NCBI GenBank assembly: GCA_017644325.1
Contig: JAEPLS010000002.1
Location: forward strand, 248,001 to 312,000
DNA length: 64,000 bases
Direction of reading: 5' to 3'
Source: Prochlorococcus marinus CUG1438
GTDB taxonomy: Bacteria > Cyanobacteriota > Cyanobacteriia > PCC-6307 > Cyanobiaceae
Shown here one piece after another: positions 1 to 9,602 of this stretch. The position numbers and the translations under genes were made by a program. The notes below the pieces were generated by a model that had not been told where the DNA came from, made no database searches, and worked only from the letters and a program-made list of their open reading frames with translations. The first letter of the stretch is position 1, and each line of letters opens with the position of its first letter.

Positions 1-35
1 ACACCCTCAAGAGAAGTCACCAAAAAGAAATTCTT

Positions 36-113
36 TTATTTACGGTAAAATACAAGAGCTATTATTGCTGGTCCAGCTAGCGCAACTACAGCTAAAGGAA
101 TAAGTGTTGCCAT
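36..113 (-). CDS. psb30: Probable photosystem II small subunit Psb30 (Ycf12)
   Basis: A 25-residue peptide made of one hydrophobic helix. It ends with LAGPAIIALVFYRK, which resembles the C-terminal half of Psb30/Ycf12 (hydrophobic stretch, AGP, hydrophobic run, basic end). Psb30 is a single-span subunit at the periphery of the photosystem II core in the thylakoid. The peptide is shorter than the Psb30 of other cyanobacteria (about 33-45 residues), so the N-terminus seems trimmed. The ATG at 113 is the only reasonable start. It is read divergently from the next gene at 196. The identification rests on a short motif; another small photosystem subunit is possible. Confidence 0.55.
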   Translation of the reverse strand: MATLIPLAVVALAGPAIIALVFYRK

Positions 114-195
114 GATTAATGAATATGTTTTGTGATACTATTTTTACAAATAAATGATTGAACTGTACTGATACGTTACAAGATTGAATTAAATT

Positions 196-543
196 ATGAA
201 ATCATGGACATGTATAGAAAATTGTGGAGCTTGTTGTAAATTCGACTTGAACGAAAGAAGCGATTTGACTGACAAACTTAGCAAACAAGATATCGCCTTG
301 ATAAATTCAATGAAGGCTAAAGACGGCTGGTGTAAAAATTTAGACAGAAAAAATAAAAAATGCTTAATTTATGAAACGAGACCACACTTTTGCCGAGTCA
401 ATGAATTTTCAATAACATTTAAAGGATATTTAAAATCTGGCGATAAGTTCCTAATAGATTGCTGTAAACAACATATTTCATCAAATTATGGATGCCAGAG
501 TAAAGAAATGAAAACTTTTAAAATGGCTGTTTCAGGAAAATGA
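196..543 (+). CDS. YkgJ-type cysteine cluster protein (UPF0153)
   Basis: 115 residues. The N-terminus has the family signature CIENCGACCKF, followed by further cysteines (WCKNLD, KCLIYETRPHFCR, DCCKQH). This is the spacing of the YkgJ/UPF0153 family, thought to bind zinc or an iron-sulfur cluster. The biochemical role of the family is not established. The stop codon overlaps the start of the next gene by four bases (ATGA), so it is probably co-translated with the UPF0016 pair that follows. A link to metal handling is plausible from that context but is inference. Confidence 0.75.
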   Translation: MKSWTCIENCGACCKFDLNERSDLTDKLSKQDIALINSMKAKDGWCKNLDRKNKKCLIYETRPHFCRVNEFSITFKGYLKSGDKFLIDCCKQHISSNYGCQSKEMKTFKMAVSGK

Positions 544-866
544 ATATCAAGTTAGAAAAAAAAGAAAATAATTTAGAAAAAAGTTTCTTATCCATATTTA
601 TAACGACTTTTACAACAATTTTTATTGCTGAACTTGGCGATAAAACCCAGATTGCTACATTAATGCTTTCTGCTGAATCAGGAAAGCCAATAATTGTTTT
701 TCTTGGAAGTTCTCTAGCTCTAATAAGCTCTAGTGTAGTAGGAGTCCTTATTGGCAAATGGTTATCAAAGAAAATATCTCCCAGCAAATTTAATTTATCT
801 GCTGGTGCCTTAATGATAATAATAAGTTTATTTCTGGCCTTTGATACTCTCAAGAATTATTTATAA
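540..866 (+). CDS. UPF0016/GDT1 half-transporter, subunit 1
   Basis: 108 residues, three predicted membrane helices and one copy of the UPF0016 signature ELGDKTQIATL. The family (yeast Gdt1, human TMEM165, plant PAM71, cyanobacterial Mnx) exports or exchanges Mn2+ or Ca2+; full proteins carry two such repeats. Here each repeat is its own gene, so this protein should pair with the one at 867. Two-gene 'hemi' manganese exchangers are known in cyanobacteria. The start overlaps the previous gene by 4 bp and the stop abuts the next start, so the stoichiometry is probably set by translational coupling. A thylakoid or plasma membrane location is likely but not shown. Confidence 0.85.
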   Translation: MNIKLEKKENNLEKSFLSIFITTFTTIFIAELGDKTQIATLMLSAESGKPIIVFLGSSLALISSSVVGVLIGKWLSKKISPSKFNLSAGALMIIISLFLAFDTLKNYL

Positions 867-1178
867 ATGGTTTTAAGTTTATTACTATCAACATTTCTAA
901 CAGTTTTTATAGCTGAATTAGGTGACAAAACCCAGCTAGCCACATTAACCATAAGCGGAACTTCAAAGAAACCATTAGCAGTTTTTTTAGGATCTTCTTC
1001 TGCTCTAGTTTTTGCTAGTTTACTCGGAGCTTTAACAGGAGGTTCTTTTTCAAGTTTTTTACCCGAAGTAGTCCTTAAATCAATAGCCTCAATAACATTT
1101 TTCATTATTGGCATTAGGCTTTTTATAAGCTCATTCACTATCGATGAAGAAGAAAAAGAAGGTAAAGAAAATAATTAG
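867..1178 (+). CDS. UPF0016/GDT1 half-transporter, subunit 2
   Basis: 103 residues with the second UPF0016 signature ELGDKTQLATL near residue 18 and three hydrophobic segments. It ends in a charged tail rich in Glu and Lys. It starts immediately after the stop of the first half-transporter, with no intergenic base. The two acidic motifs (ExGDK) from the two subunits are expected to meet in the membrane and form the ion site of a Mn2+/Ca2+ exchanger. The two proteins are clearly paralogous over the motif helix but diverge at both ends. Confidence 0.85.
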   Translation: MVLSLLLSTFLTVFIAELGDKTQLATLTISGTSKKPLAVFLGSSSALVFASLLGALTGGSFSSFLPEVVLKSIASITFFIIGIRLFISSFTIDEEEKEGKENN

Positions 1179-1251
1179 TTTTAACCTTGGATAAAAGGTG
1201 TAATAATGGAGTAAATACATTATCAATGAATTTATAATTTCATAAATAACC

Positions 1252-3471
1252 ATGTTCACGACGTCCTCAATAATTGATAATTTGAATGAATCAGTGGGAT
1301 TAGAATATAAAAAATTATGCAGATCACTAAAAATAACAAAGAAATCGGATAAGGATAAACTAGATATCGCCTTAACAGCTCTAGAAAGACTTGAAATAAT
1401 AAATAAAAATGAAAAAAATGAATATACCTGTGTAAAAAATAACAATCATATTGTCGCCAAAATAAGGTGTAGTAGTAAAGGCTACTGCTTTGCGGTAAGA
1501 GAAAAAAACAAAGAAGATATCTATATTAAAGAAAATCTACTTAATTACGCATGGAATGGAGATAAAGTTTTAGTTAGAATAATAAAAGAGGGTTACAGGA
1601 GAAGATCACCGGAGGGGATAGTTGATTGTATACTTGAAAGATCAAATCAAATACTTCTTTCTAAAGTTGAAATAATAAACAATGATGTTTACGCTATTCC
1701 CATCGATGACAGGATTCTTTCAAAAATAAAACTTCCAAAAGAAGATAAAAAATATATCTATAAACCAGAAAATAAAAATATAGTTAAAGTTGTGATTGAT
1801 ATATTTCCCATTGGCCAGGATGAAGGATTTGGTCATGTAATAGAAGAACTAAGTCTAAATAAAAATGAGGAATTTGATACTGAATTTGTTTTATCGAAAA
1901 GCAACATAAAAAAATTAAATAATAATAATATTGAAATAAAGAAGATAGAAAGAAGAGAAAGAATAGACTTATCAGATAAAAACTCTTATTTGTTCAAAGC
2001 TTGGAAAGCTGATAATTCGCCAATGCTACCAATGATCCAAATAGAGCATGAAAAAGATGGCAAAACAAAGTTATGGGTACATACAAATAATCTTGCAGAA
2101 AGAGTGGAACTAAATAGTAAAAAATCTATAGAAACATTACTTAATGGCTTTGAATCATTCCCCTTATTGGATAGTTGGCAAAATTACCTTGGTGATCCTC
2201 TTAGGTATGCTACACAATTTAAATTAGGAGAAAAGAATGAAGCAGTTAGTCTCTGCTTCTACTTAAATAGTGACAATGAGATAACTGAATGGTCATTTCA
2301 TCTTACTTATGTAAAGTGCTCTCTTATTGTTGGCAGTGAACATACTGATGCTCTTCTTTCCAGAAAAAGTAGAACTAGAATTACATCAAGATTATTAAAA
2401 CCACTTAAAGAATATATTGAAGATTTAGATAAGATCTTGGAAATTTCAACATCATTTAGACAAAGACATCTCTTGGAAGGTAAAGTCGAAATACCTTCAC
2501 CTCTAAATAAAATAAAAATATTAGAGGAATTTTTTATTCATAACCCAGCTGAATATTCAAAAGGATATTTTGAACCTCTAATAAAAGAAGATTGTCAAAC
2601 ATACCTTTCACCAATACTGTATGAAGGGAATTTAGCATGGTTCAAACATTCAAATCAATATGGATTAAATAGCGCGGGGTACATTTCGAAGGAGTTAGAC
2701 TACATAAACGCAAACGAAATTATTAAATATTCAGAATTCCTTGGCAATGATATAGAACTAAACGAAGATGGTAATTTATCACTTAGTCAAATAATTAAGT
2801 TATGTGATGACGATGAAAAGAAAAGAACATTACATAAACTTTTAATTAATGAATTTAAAGAAAATGAAGTAAGCCTAATTTATAAAAATCCAGATATTGA
2901 GGAATTAGATCAATTATTTATTACACCATGGGTAATGCCAGGTTATGACTTCATTAACCTTATTAATCAATATTGTATTTTTAATATGATAATAAATGGC
3001 AAGAAGTCAAAGAAAAATAATATTAATGAAATAAATATAATGAAAAGCAACTCATGGGATTCAGTAAATTGGGATATATTTAATTCATCAACTTCAAAAA
3101 ATATAGATAAGCTATTTGATAAATTTGTAATAGATAAATTTAATGAATATAAAAATAAAATTAATCAATATAAATCGAATATGATGAGTATAAAAAAAGT
3201 GAGAAAAGCAGAGATGTTAATAGGTAATACTTATATCGGATTTATTTTATCAGTACAAAGTTATGGTTTCTTTGTTGATATAATAGATTTAAATGTTGAA
3301 GGTTTAGTTCATGTAAGTACACTTAATAATGATTGGTATGAATATAGATCTAAGCAAAATATGTTGATTGGAAGAAAATCAAAGAAATCATATAAAGTTG
3401 GAGATAAAATAGAAATTAAAATAATTAAGGTAGATATTCTTAAATATCAAGTTGATTTAGAACTAACATAA
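1252..3471 (+). CDS. zam: Zam: RNase II/R-family protein with degenerate active site
   Basis: 739 residues with an RNase II layout: N-terminal winged-helix/OB part, an RNB-like central domain (about residues 235-540), and a C-terminal S1 domain (from about 655, GNTYIGFILSVQSYGFFVDI). Cyanobacterial Zam was first linked to acetazolamide resistance and later to pigment and photosystem balance. The four catalytic aspartates of RNase II (D-x5-D-x-DD) are missing: the aligned stretch around residues 247-262 reads LFKAWKADNSPMLPM. Nuclease activity is therefore doubtful, in line with published descriptions of Zam as a degenerate RNB clade. It could still bind RNA through its OB and S1 domains. Confidence 0.85.
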   Translation: MFTTSSIIDNLNESVGLEYKKLCRSLKITKKSDKDKLDIALTALERLEIINKNEKNEYTCVKNNNHIVAKIRCSSKGYCFAVREKNKEDIYIKENLLNYAWNGDKVLVRIIKEGYRRRSPEGIVDCILERSNQILLSKVEIINNDVYAIPIDDRILSKIKLPKEDKKYIYKPENKNIVKVVIDIFPIGQDEGFGHVIEELSLNKNEEFDTEFVLSKSNIKKLNNNNIEIKKIERRERIDLSDKNSYLFKAWKADNSPMLPMIQIEHEKDGKTKLWVHTNNLAERVELNSKKSIETLLNGFESFPLLDSWQNYLGDPLRYATQFKLGEKNEAVSLCFYLNSDNEITEWSFHLTYVKCSLIVGSEHTDALLSRKSRTRITSRLLKPLKEYIEDLDKILEISTSFRQRHLLEGKVEIPSPLNKIKILEEFFIHNPAEYSKGYFEPLIKEDCQTYLSPILYEGNLAWFKHSNQYGLNSAGYISKELDYINANEIIKYSEFLGNDIELNEDGNLSLSQIIKLCDDDEKKRTLHKLLINEFKENEVSLIYKNPDIEELDQLFITPWVMPGYDFINLINQYCIFNMIINGKKSKKNNINEINIMKSNSWDSVNWDIFNSSTSKNIDKLFDKFVIDKFNEYKNKINQYKSNMMSIKKVRKAEMLIGNTYIGFILSVQSYGFFVDIIDLNVEGLVHVSTLNNDWYEYRSKQNMLIGRKSKKSYKVGDKIEIKIIKVDILKYQVDLELT

Positions 3472-3519
3472 ACTAACTATGAAATGTCTTACAAATAAAA
3501 ATAAGATTACCCTGTTAAT

Positions 3520-3963
3520 ATGTTAATTAAAAAAAAATACTTATTATTAACATTTATTTTAATAATAATTTTTCAAGCGTTAATTTATACAAATAATAAT
3601 CAGAGCACATCATTTAGATATTTAAAATGGACACTACGAGAAGTAAGTATAGGTAAGTTAATCAGTATTTCATTTTTCTCTGGTTTATTTATTAGTTCAT
3701 TACTAAATAGAGCAAATATTAGTTATGAAAAAAATAATATAGAAAATATAAATGAAAGTTATGAACCATTAAATGATGAAATAGATAAGAAATCTAATGT
3801 TGAGATCCCCCCACAAAGGGATATCAGAGAAGCGCAACCAACAATATCAGTCAATTATAGAGTGATCAAAAATACCGAGGGCGATAACCTGGAAAGTGAA
3901 GAATATTACTCAAACAAAACTACTAAAAATGACGACTGGGACAATAGTGAAAATGATTGGTAG
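3520..3963 (+). CDS. Conserved membrane protein, two N-terminal helices
   Basis: 147 residues, family not recognised. Residues 5-24 and about 46-63 are hydrophobic, giving a hairpin in the membrane. The rest is a polar, Asn/Glu-rich tail ending DDWDNSENDW. The two-helix architecture is loosely like LapA/DUF1049 proteins, but I cannot support that assignment. It follows zam by 48 bp on the same strand and precedes the DUF2996 gene by about 70 bp, so the three may be one transcript. Confidence 0.65.
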   Translation: MLIKKKYLLLTFILIIIFQALIYTNNNQSTSFRYLKWTLREVSIGKLISISFFSGLFISSLLNRANISYEKNNIENINESYEPLNDEIDKKSNVEIPPQRDIREAQPTISVNYRVIKNTEGDNLESEEYYSNKTTKNDDWDNSENDW

Positions 3964-4032
3964 AAAAACAGATAAATTAAATTATAAAAAAAATGTATTC
4001 TTATTTATAATAGAGAATATTTAATATTTCTT

Positions 4033-4554
4033 ATGGAAGAAAATTTAGAATCAAATAATGATATTGATAAAAAATCTGACAAAACTATTAAATCCAGCTC
4101 AGAGGAAATAAAGAAAACTACATCAGAAAAACTCCTAAATATGAATGAAAATAATAAACCTCTTGAAAATATCCCTAAACCAAAAAAAGAACTTCCTATA
4201 GAAAAAAAACCATTCCAAGAATTTATTAATATTCATTTGATACCTTCCTTAGAAGAAGAAATTAAACAAAGAGGATTAGCAATAAACAATATCAATCTCA
4301 AAAACACTAATAGACCTATTGCTGGAGATAAATGTTGGGTAATATATTGTGAAATTAAAAATACTTGTAACTTTTGGCTATCCTTTGAGACCGAGGATAT
4401 AAGCTCATTAAAAAGTATATCTTTATCCAAACCTAATCAAAAACCTAGCATTATTGAGTCATTCCTTATTGATGAAAAGAGAATAACCCTTAAATTAATT
4501 ATTTCAAGAATACTGCAAAGATTAAATGGACAAAAATTAATAGGGGTTAATTAA
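4033..4554 (+). CDS. DUF2996 family protein
   Basis: 173 residues. The first 60 or so are a low-complexity, Lys/Glu-rich leader; the rest is a DUF2996 domain with the family hallmarks KPFQEFINIHLIPSLEEE, CWVIYCEI, FWLSFETEDI and a C-terminal SFLIDEKRITLKLIISRIL. The family is found in cyanobacteria and plastids; plant members have been linked to photosystem II assembly (LPA3-type), which I mention as family knowledge only. It lies about 80 bp upstream of acsF. Confidence 0.8.
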   Translation: MEENLESNNDIDKKSDKTIKSSSEEIKKTTSEKLLNMNENNKPLENIPKPKKELPIEKKPFQEFINIHLIPSLEEEIKQRGLAINNINLKNTNRPIAGDKCWVIYCEIKNTCNFWLSFETEDISSLKSISLSKPNQKPSIIESFLIDEKRITLKLIISRILQRLNGQKLIGVN

Positions 4555-4634
4555 AGAAAGAATAACACCAAGTTAACTTTTCCCTCGAAAGTACAATTAA
4601 TAGTAAATAATAGTATTAATAAATCAAATCAAAG

Positions 4635-5807
4635 ATGACTCAATCAACTATTGAATCAAAAAATAAAAAAGAAGTAAATAACGGAAAAGTACCAGCAAAA
4701 GAAACAATTTTGTCTCCAAGATTCTATACAACAGACTTTGAGGCAATGGAGAATATGGATTTATCAATAAACGAGGAGGAATTGGAAGCTATATGTGAAG
4801 AATTTAGGAAAGATTACAATAGGCATCATTTTGTAAGAAATAGTGAATTTGAAGGCGCAGCTGAAAAATTAGATCCTGAGACAAGAGAACTTTTTATCGA
4901 TTTTCTTGAGGGGAGTTGCACCTCAGAATTTTCTGGTTTTCTACTTTACAAGGAACTTAGCAAAAGGATTAAAGACAAGAACCCTCTTCTTGCTGAATGT
5001 TTCGCACATATGGCCAGAGATGAAGCAAGGCACGCAGGTTTCTTGAATAAGTCAATGAGTGACTTTGGATTGCAGTTAGATTTAGGTTTTTTAACAGCCA
5101 ATAAGGATTACACCTATTTCCCTCCGAGAAGTATTTTTTACGCAACTTATTTATCTGAAAAAATAGGTTATTGGAGATACATCGCAATTTATAGACATCT
5201 TGAAAAAAATCCAGATAGCAAGATTTTTCCTCTATTTAATTACTTTGAAAATTGGTGTCAAGATGAAAATAGACATGGTGATTTCTTTGATGCACTAATG
5301 AAAGCACAACCCCGTACTGTTAAATCTTTAAGTCGAAAAATAACTATTGGAGGCTCTACTTTTACACACCCACTATTCGACTATTTCCATAGATTTAGAT
5401 ACTTCTTGAACAATCTTCCATTAACATCAAAACTATGGTCAAGGTTTTTTCTATTGGCTGTATTTGCAACTATGTATGCAAGGGATTTGGGAATTAAAAA
5501 AGATTTCTACAGCTCCCTAGGCTTAGATGCCAGAGATTACGACCAGTATGTTATTAATAAAACAAATGAAACTGCTGCCAGAGTTTTTCCTGTAGTAATG
5601 GATGTGTACAATAAATCTTTTTATGGAAGATTAGATAAAATAGTTGATAATAATAAGGTACTTTCTGATATCGCTAACAGCGATGGGAATAAAGTATTTA
5701 AAAATTTAAAGAAATTACCTACTTATTTATCAAACGGTTACCAGTTATTAAGACTATACTTGTTAAAACCTCTAGATAGCAAAGATTTCCAACCTTCTAT
5801 TAGATAA
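4635..5807 (+). CDS. acsF: Mg-protoporphyrin IX monomethyl ester oxidative cyclase (AcsF)
   Basis: 390 residues, full length for the aerobic di-iron cyclase that builds ring E of chlorophyll, turning Mg-protoporphyrin monomethyl ester into divinyl protochlorophyllide. Iron ligand motifs are visible: E98 in [13 protein letters not shown]130-x2-H133 in DEARHAGFL and E211-x2-H214 in DENRHGDFF. The enzyme is oxygen dependent, membrane associated and needs an electron donor. The ATG at 4635 fits the family length. It works in the same pathway branch as chlH at 18718. Confidence 0.96.
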   Translation: MTQSTIESKNKKEVNNGKVPAKETILSPRFYTTDFEAMENMDLSINEEELEAICEEFRKDYNRHHFVRNSEFEGAAEKLDPETRELFIDFLEGSCTSEFSGFLLYKELSKRIKDKNPLLAECFAHMARDEARHAGFLNKSMSDFGLQLDLGFLTANKDYTYFPPRSIFYATYLSEKIGYWRYIAIYRHLEKNPDSKIFPLFNYFENWCQDENRHGDFFDALMKAQPRTVKSLSRKITIGGSTFTHPLFDYFHRFRYFLNNLPLTSKLWSRFFLLAVFATMYARDLGIKKDFYSSLGLDARDYDQYVINKTNETAARVFPVVMDVYNKSFYGRLDKIVDNNKVLSDIANSDGNKVFKNLKKLPTYLSNGYQLLRLYLLKPLDSKDFQPSIR

Positions 5808-5838
5808 TCTTTTATTCAGAGAAAATTTATAAACTCAT

Positions 5839-7263
5839 ATGCTTTCGTCAAAAATCAAATCAAATGAAATCGAATTTGGCAGTTGCAATAAAGATTTATT
5901 AGAAGAAATTATTTTCTATGGGTTGGGACTTGGGGCTGATTTTGTAGAAATATTTATAGAAAATACTGATAACTCTAGTGTATTAGCTGAAGAGGATTAC
6001 ATAACAAGTGTAAGCCCATCATTTGGAAAGGGTGCTGGGATTAGAATATTCAAAGACAAGAGGGACGGTTTTGTAAGTACAAATGATTTATCAAAAAATG
6101 CTTTGATTAGATCAGTAGCTCAAGCTATTGAGATGTTAGACATAACAGATAATAAAAAAAGAGAAGTATTTAACGGTCTAGATAAACACAGGGACTATAG
6201 TTTAGCCAAGAAAAAATGGATTAATGAAGTCCCATCGATTCATGAAATAAGTGAAAAACTATTAGTCAGCACTAAGTATCTTAAAAAAAATAATAAAATA
6301 ATAACTAGAAAAGGAAGTTACTCAAGAAATCTGCAAGAGGTAATAATAGCCTCCAGCGATGGGACTTATGTCTCTGACATTAGGTTGCATCAAACAGTTG
6401 GACTAAACGTGATTGCTAGTGATGCCCAATATAGATCTAGTGGTAGTAGAAGATTTGGATCGTCAGGAATGCCTCATGAATTCAGATTATGGGATCACGA
6501 AAAAGCAGCTAATGATGTATTCGAAAGCTCAATGAACATGTTATATGCAGATTATGTTGATGCGGGACAAATGCCTGTTGTTTTAGCTAATAAATTTGGT
6601 GGTGTTATATTCCACGAAGCTTGCGGTCATTTACTTGAAACTACTCAAATAGAGAGAGGAACAACACCATTTGAGAATAAATTAAATGAAAAAATTGCAC
6701 ATGAATCTGTAACTGCAATAGATGAAGGAATTTCAGAAGGATCCTTTGGTTCATTATCAGTAGATGATGAAGGTATGGAACCCGAAAGATCTGTTCTTAT
6801 AAAAGATGGAATTTTAAAAAAATTCATATCCGACAGGGCGGGTGAATTAAGAACTGGCCATAAAAGAACAGGAAGTGGAAGAAGACAAAATTATTCTTTT
6901 GCTGCAGCTTCACGAATGAGAAATACTTATATAGCCAAAGGTGAGTACTCGAAAGAGGATTTAATCAATAGTATTAGTGATGGTCTTTACTGCAAATCAA
7001 TGGGGGGTGGCAGTGTAGGTGCTACAGGACAATTTAATTTTGCAGTAGAAGAAGGATATCTTATTAAAAATGGGAAATTAACTAATCCAGTAAAGGGAGC
7101 GACTTTGATTGGTGAGGCTAAAGAAGTTATGCCAAAAATATCAATGTGCGGGAATGACCTCGAATTAGCTCCTGGATTTTGTGGATCCATCAGTGGAAGT
7201 GTCAACGTAACTGTTGGCCAACCTCATATTAAAGTTGATTCAATCACTGTTGGCGGAAGATAG
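5839..7263 (+). CDS. tldD: TldD metalloprotease subunit
   Basis: 474 residues, TldD/PmbA family. The zinc-binding motif HEACGH is at residues 259-264, which marks this subunit as the catalytic TldD rather than TldE. The C-terminal part is glycine rich (MGGGSVGATGQFNF, GEAKEVMP), as in the family. TldD and TldE form a heterodimeric protease that digests unfolded peptides inside its chamber and matures some modified peptides in other bacteria. Its partner follows after 3 bp, so they are co-transcribed. Confidence 0.94.
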   Translation: MLSSKIKSNEIEFGSCNKDLLEEIIFYGLGLGADFVEIFIENTDNSSVLAEEDYITSVSPSFGKGAGIRIFKDKRDGFVSTNDLSKNALIRSVAQAIEMLDITDNKKREVFNGLDKHRDYSLAKKKWINEVPSIHEISEKLLVSTKYLKKNNKIITRKGSYSRNLQEVIIASSDGTYVSDIRLHQTVGLNVIASDAQYRSSGSRRFGSSGMPHEFRLWDHEKAANDVFESSMNMLYADYVDAGQMPVVLANKFGGVIFHEACGHLLETTQIERGTTPFENKLNEKIAHESVTAIDEGISEGSFGSLSVDDEGMEPERSVLIKDGILKKFISDRAGELRTGHKRTGSGRRQNYSFAAASRMRNTYIAKGEYSKEDLINSISDGLYCKSMGGGSVGATGQFNFAVEEGYLIKNGKLTNPVKGATLIGEAKEVMPKISMCGNDLELAPGFCGSISGSVNVTVGQPHIKVDSITVGGR

Positions 7264-7266
7264 AAT

Positions 7267-8619
7267 ATGAATTCAAAAGAAATAACAACTCAAATCTCTG
7301 AAGTCGCAGATTCTCTAAATCTTAAAAAATGGGATTATGGTGCAAGCTTTTCTAATGATTATTCCGTACAAGTAGATAAAGGTCAGGCTAAACAACTTAA
7401 GGCATCACAAAAGCAAATTTTAACTATAAGAGTTTGGAACGAATCTAATTTAGTTGGTATTACAACAACTAGTGATATCAGTGAATCTGGAATAAAAAAA
7501 GCTCTAAATCAAGCAAATATTGCCTCTGATTTTGGTAACAAGAATGAAAAGACAGAATTTTCACCACTAGCCAAGGATCCTATTAAAGTTAAGGACTCAA
7601 AAAAAAGAAATCCTGTTGGAATAAAAAAATTACTTACTCTTTTGAGAGAAGCGGAAGTAAAACTAATAGAAAGCCATGAATCCATAAAATCTGTTCCGTA
7701 TAATGGTCTATCTGAGAGTTTTTATGTGAGAGTTTATGCGAATAGTGATGGTGCCTTTCGGAGTTATACCAAAAGTCAAGCTGCACTTTATTTATATGCA
7801 AGAGCAGAAGAGAAAAATAAGAAACCTCGTAGCTCAGGTTCTGTAAAACTTGGATATGGAGTTGAAGATATAGATATAGAGTCATGTATTAAAGACGCTT
7901 CTAATAAAACAATTTCTCATTTGAATTATTCATCTATTAAAACCGATAAATATTTAATATGTTTTTCGCCTGAGTCTTTTTTAACGATCATTAATGCCTT
8001 TAGTTCAATGTTTAATGCTAGAAGTATTTTAGATGGGGTTAGCTTATCTAATAAAAATTCTATTGGAGAGAAACTATCTACAGAAGCACTTAATATTTAT
8101 GATGACGGTCTTCACGAAGAGAATATTTCTTCCTCACCATTTGATGGAGAGGGAACTCCTACCAAAAGACTATGTTTAATTAACAAAGGGAGACTAGAAA
8201 ATTTTATACATTCTGAATCAACTGCAAGAATATTTAAAACAATGCCGACAGGCCACGCTGGACTAGGATCGAAAGTCTCAGTATCTCCTGATTGGATAGT
8301 AGTTGAGAAATCAGAGGAAACCTCAGATCTAACAACATCATTAGATCACTCTACTTATGAGGGAGAATTTGTTTTTATTGAAGAATTAAATGCAATCCAT
8401 GCAGGTGTCAGAGCAAGTCAAGGTTCATTCTCTCTTCCATTTGATGGTTGGCTCTATAAAAACGGTAAAAAAATCTCAATAGAATCTGCAACTGTAGCGG
8501 GGGATATCAAATATCTTTTGAAGAATATAGTAAATATTGAATCAAATCAGGAAGTAACAACAAGTGGAATTTCTCCACATATATGGGTAGATGAATTATC
8601 AATAACTGGTGACGCGTGA
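7267..8619 (+). CDS. tldE: TldE (PmbA) metalloprotease partner subunit
   Basis: 450 residues, the TldD/PmbA family member without an HExxxH motif, as expected of TldE/PmbA. It starts 3 bp after tldD and its stop overlaps the fmt start by 4 bp. With TldD it builds the heterodimeric protease, TldE contributing structure and specificity. No microcin or RiPP precursor is seen next to the pair, so a housekeeping proteolytic role is most likely here. Confidence 0.92.
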   Translation: MNSKEITTQISEVADSLNLKKWDYGASFSNDYSVQVDKGQAKQLKASQKQILTIRVWNESNLVGITTTSDISESGIKKALNQANIASDFGNKNEKTEFSPLAKDPIKVKDSKKRNPVGIKKLLTLLREAEVKLIESHESIKSVPYNGLSESFYVRVYANSDGAFRSYTKSQAALYLYARAEEKNKKPRSSGSVKLGYGVEDIDIESCIKDASNKTISHLNYSSIKTDKYLICFSPESFLTIINAFSSMFNARSILDGVSLSNKNSIGEKLSTEALNIYDDGLHEENISSSPFDGEGTPTKRLCLINKGRLENFIHSESTARIFKTMPTGHAGLGSKVSVSPDWIVVEKSEETSDLTTSLDHSTYEGEFVFIEELNAIHAGVRASQGSFSLPFDGWLYKNGKKISIESATVAGDIKYLLKNIVNIESNQEVTTSGISPHIWVDELSITGDA

Positions 8620-9602
8620 GAATTATATTCTGGGGAACACCTGAATATTCAATTGCGAGCCTTGATGTTTTTATTAAATCTAAGCATGAGGTAATTGGAG
8701 TAGTTAGCCAACCCGATAAGAAAAGATCTAGGGGAAATAAATTAATATCCTCACCTGTTAAAAGCATTGCCGAGCGAGAATCTATAAAAATTTATACTCC
8801 AGCAAAAATCCGAGACAATATACATTTTATAAATGAACTTAAATCACTATCTTGTGATTTATTTATTGTTATAGCTTATGGGAAAATATTACCCAAAGAG
8901 ATATTGGAAATCCCAAAATTTGGATGTTGGAATGCACATGCTTCATTACTTCCAAGATGGCGTGGTGCCGCCCCAATCCAATGGTCACTAATAAAAGGCG
9001 ATGAATTTACTGGTGTAGGAATTATGAAAATGAATGAGGGACTAGATACTGGCGACTTATTATTGGAAGAAAAAATTAAAATTAATAATCACGATAATTT
9101 AAATACACTATCGGAAAAACTTAGTATTTTATCTGCAAAATTATTTTTAAATGCCACATCAATAATCGAAGAAAATATTTATAAAAATACTAATTCTCAA
9201 TTAATAAAACAAAATTCCCTTGGAAGAGAAATTACATACGCAAGAATGATTGAAAAATCAGACTTTAGAATTGATTGGGGTAATGAGGCAATTGAAATTT
9301 CTCAAAAAATAAAAGGGTTATACCCACGAGCAAATACAACATTTAGAGGTAAGAACCTAAAAATACTTAAAATCAAAGTTTTGAGTAGTGATGAAATAAA
9401 AAATGAAAAATGCCTTTCCATGAGCAATTATTCAAGACCAGGTATTATTCTTGCTGTAATAGAAAATGAAGGAATAATAATATCAAGTAAAACTAATCCA
9501 ATTATTTTGTTAGAAGCAAAACTTGAAGGCAAAAACATTTCTAGCAAAAAGCAATTAATACAACAGTTAAAGCCATCAGTAGGTGAATTTTTCTCAGATT
9601 AA
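8616..9602 (+). CDS. fmt: Methionyl-tRNA formyltransferase
   Basis: 328 residues. It formylates Met on initiator tRNA using 10-formyltetrahydrofolate. Visible hallmarks are RIIFWGTPEYSIASLD at the N-terminus, NAHASLLPRWRGAAPIQW near residues 108-125 (catalytic Asn/His), and GLDTGDLL. The C-terminal OB domain is present. The start is a GTG whose last two bases lie in the stop of tldE, a typical coupled start. Its substrate tRNA is encoded in this same window at 32431. Confidence 0.95.
   Translation: MRIIFWGTPEYSIASLDVFIKSKHEVIGVVSQPDKKRSRGNKLISSPVKSIAERESIKIYTPAKIRDNIHFINELKSLSCDLFIVIAYGKILPKEILEIPKFGCWNAHASLLPRWRGAAPIQWSLIKGDEFTGVGIMKMNEGLDTGDLLLEEKIKINNHDNLNTLSEKLSILSAKLFLNATSIIEENIYKNTNSQLIKQNSLGREITYARMIEKSDFRIDWGNEAIEISQKIKGLYPRANTTFRGKNLKILKIKVLSSDEIKNEKCLSMSNYSRPGIILAVIENEGIIISSKTNPIILLEAKLEGKNISSKKQLIQQLKPSVGEFFSD

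Noticed and set aside
7634-7885. Minus-strand ORF inside tldE
   Set aside because: Antisense shadow of a well-supported family protein.
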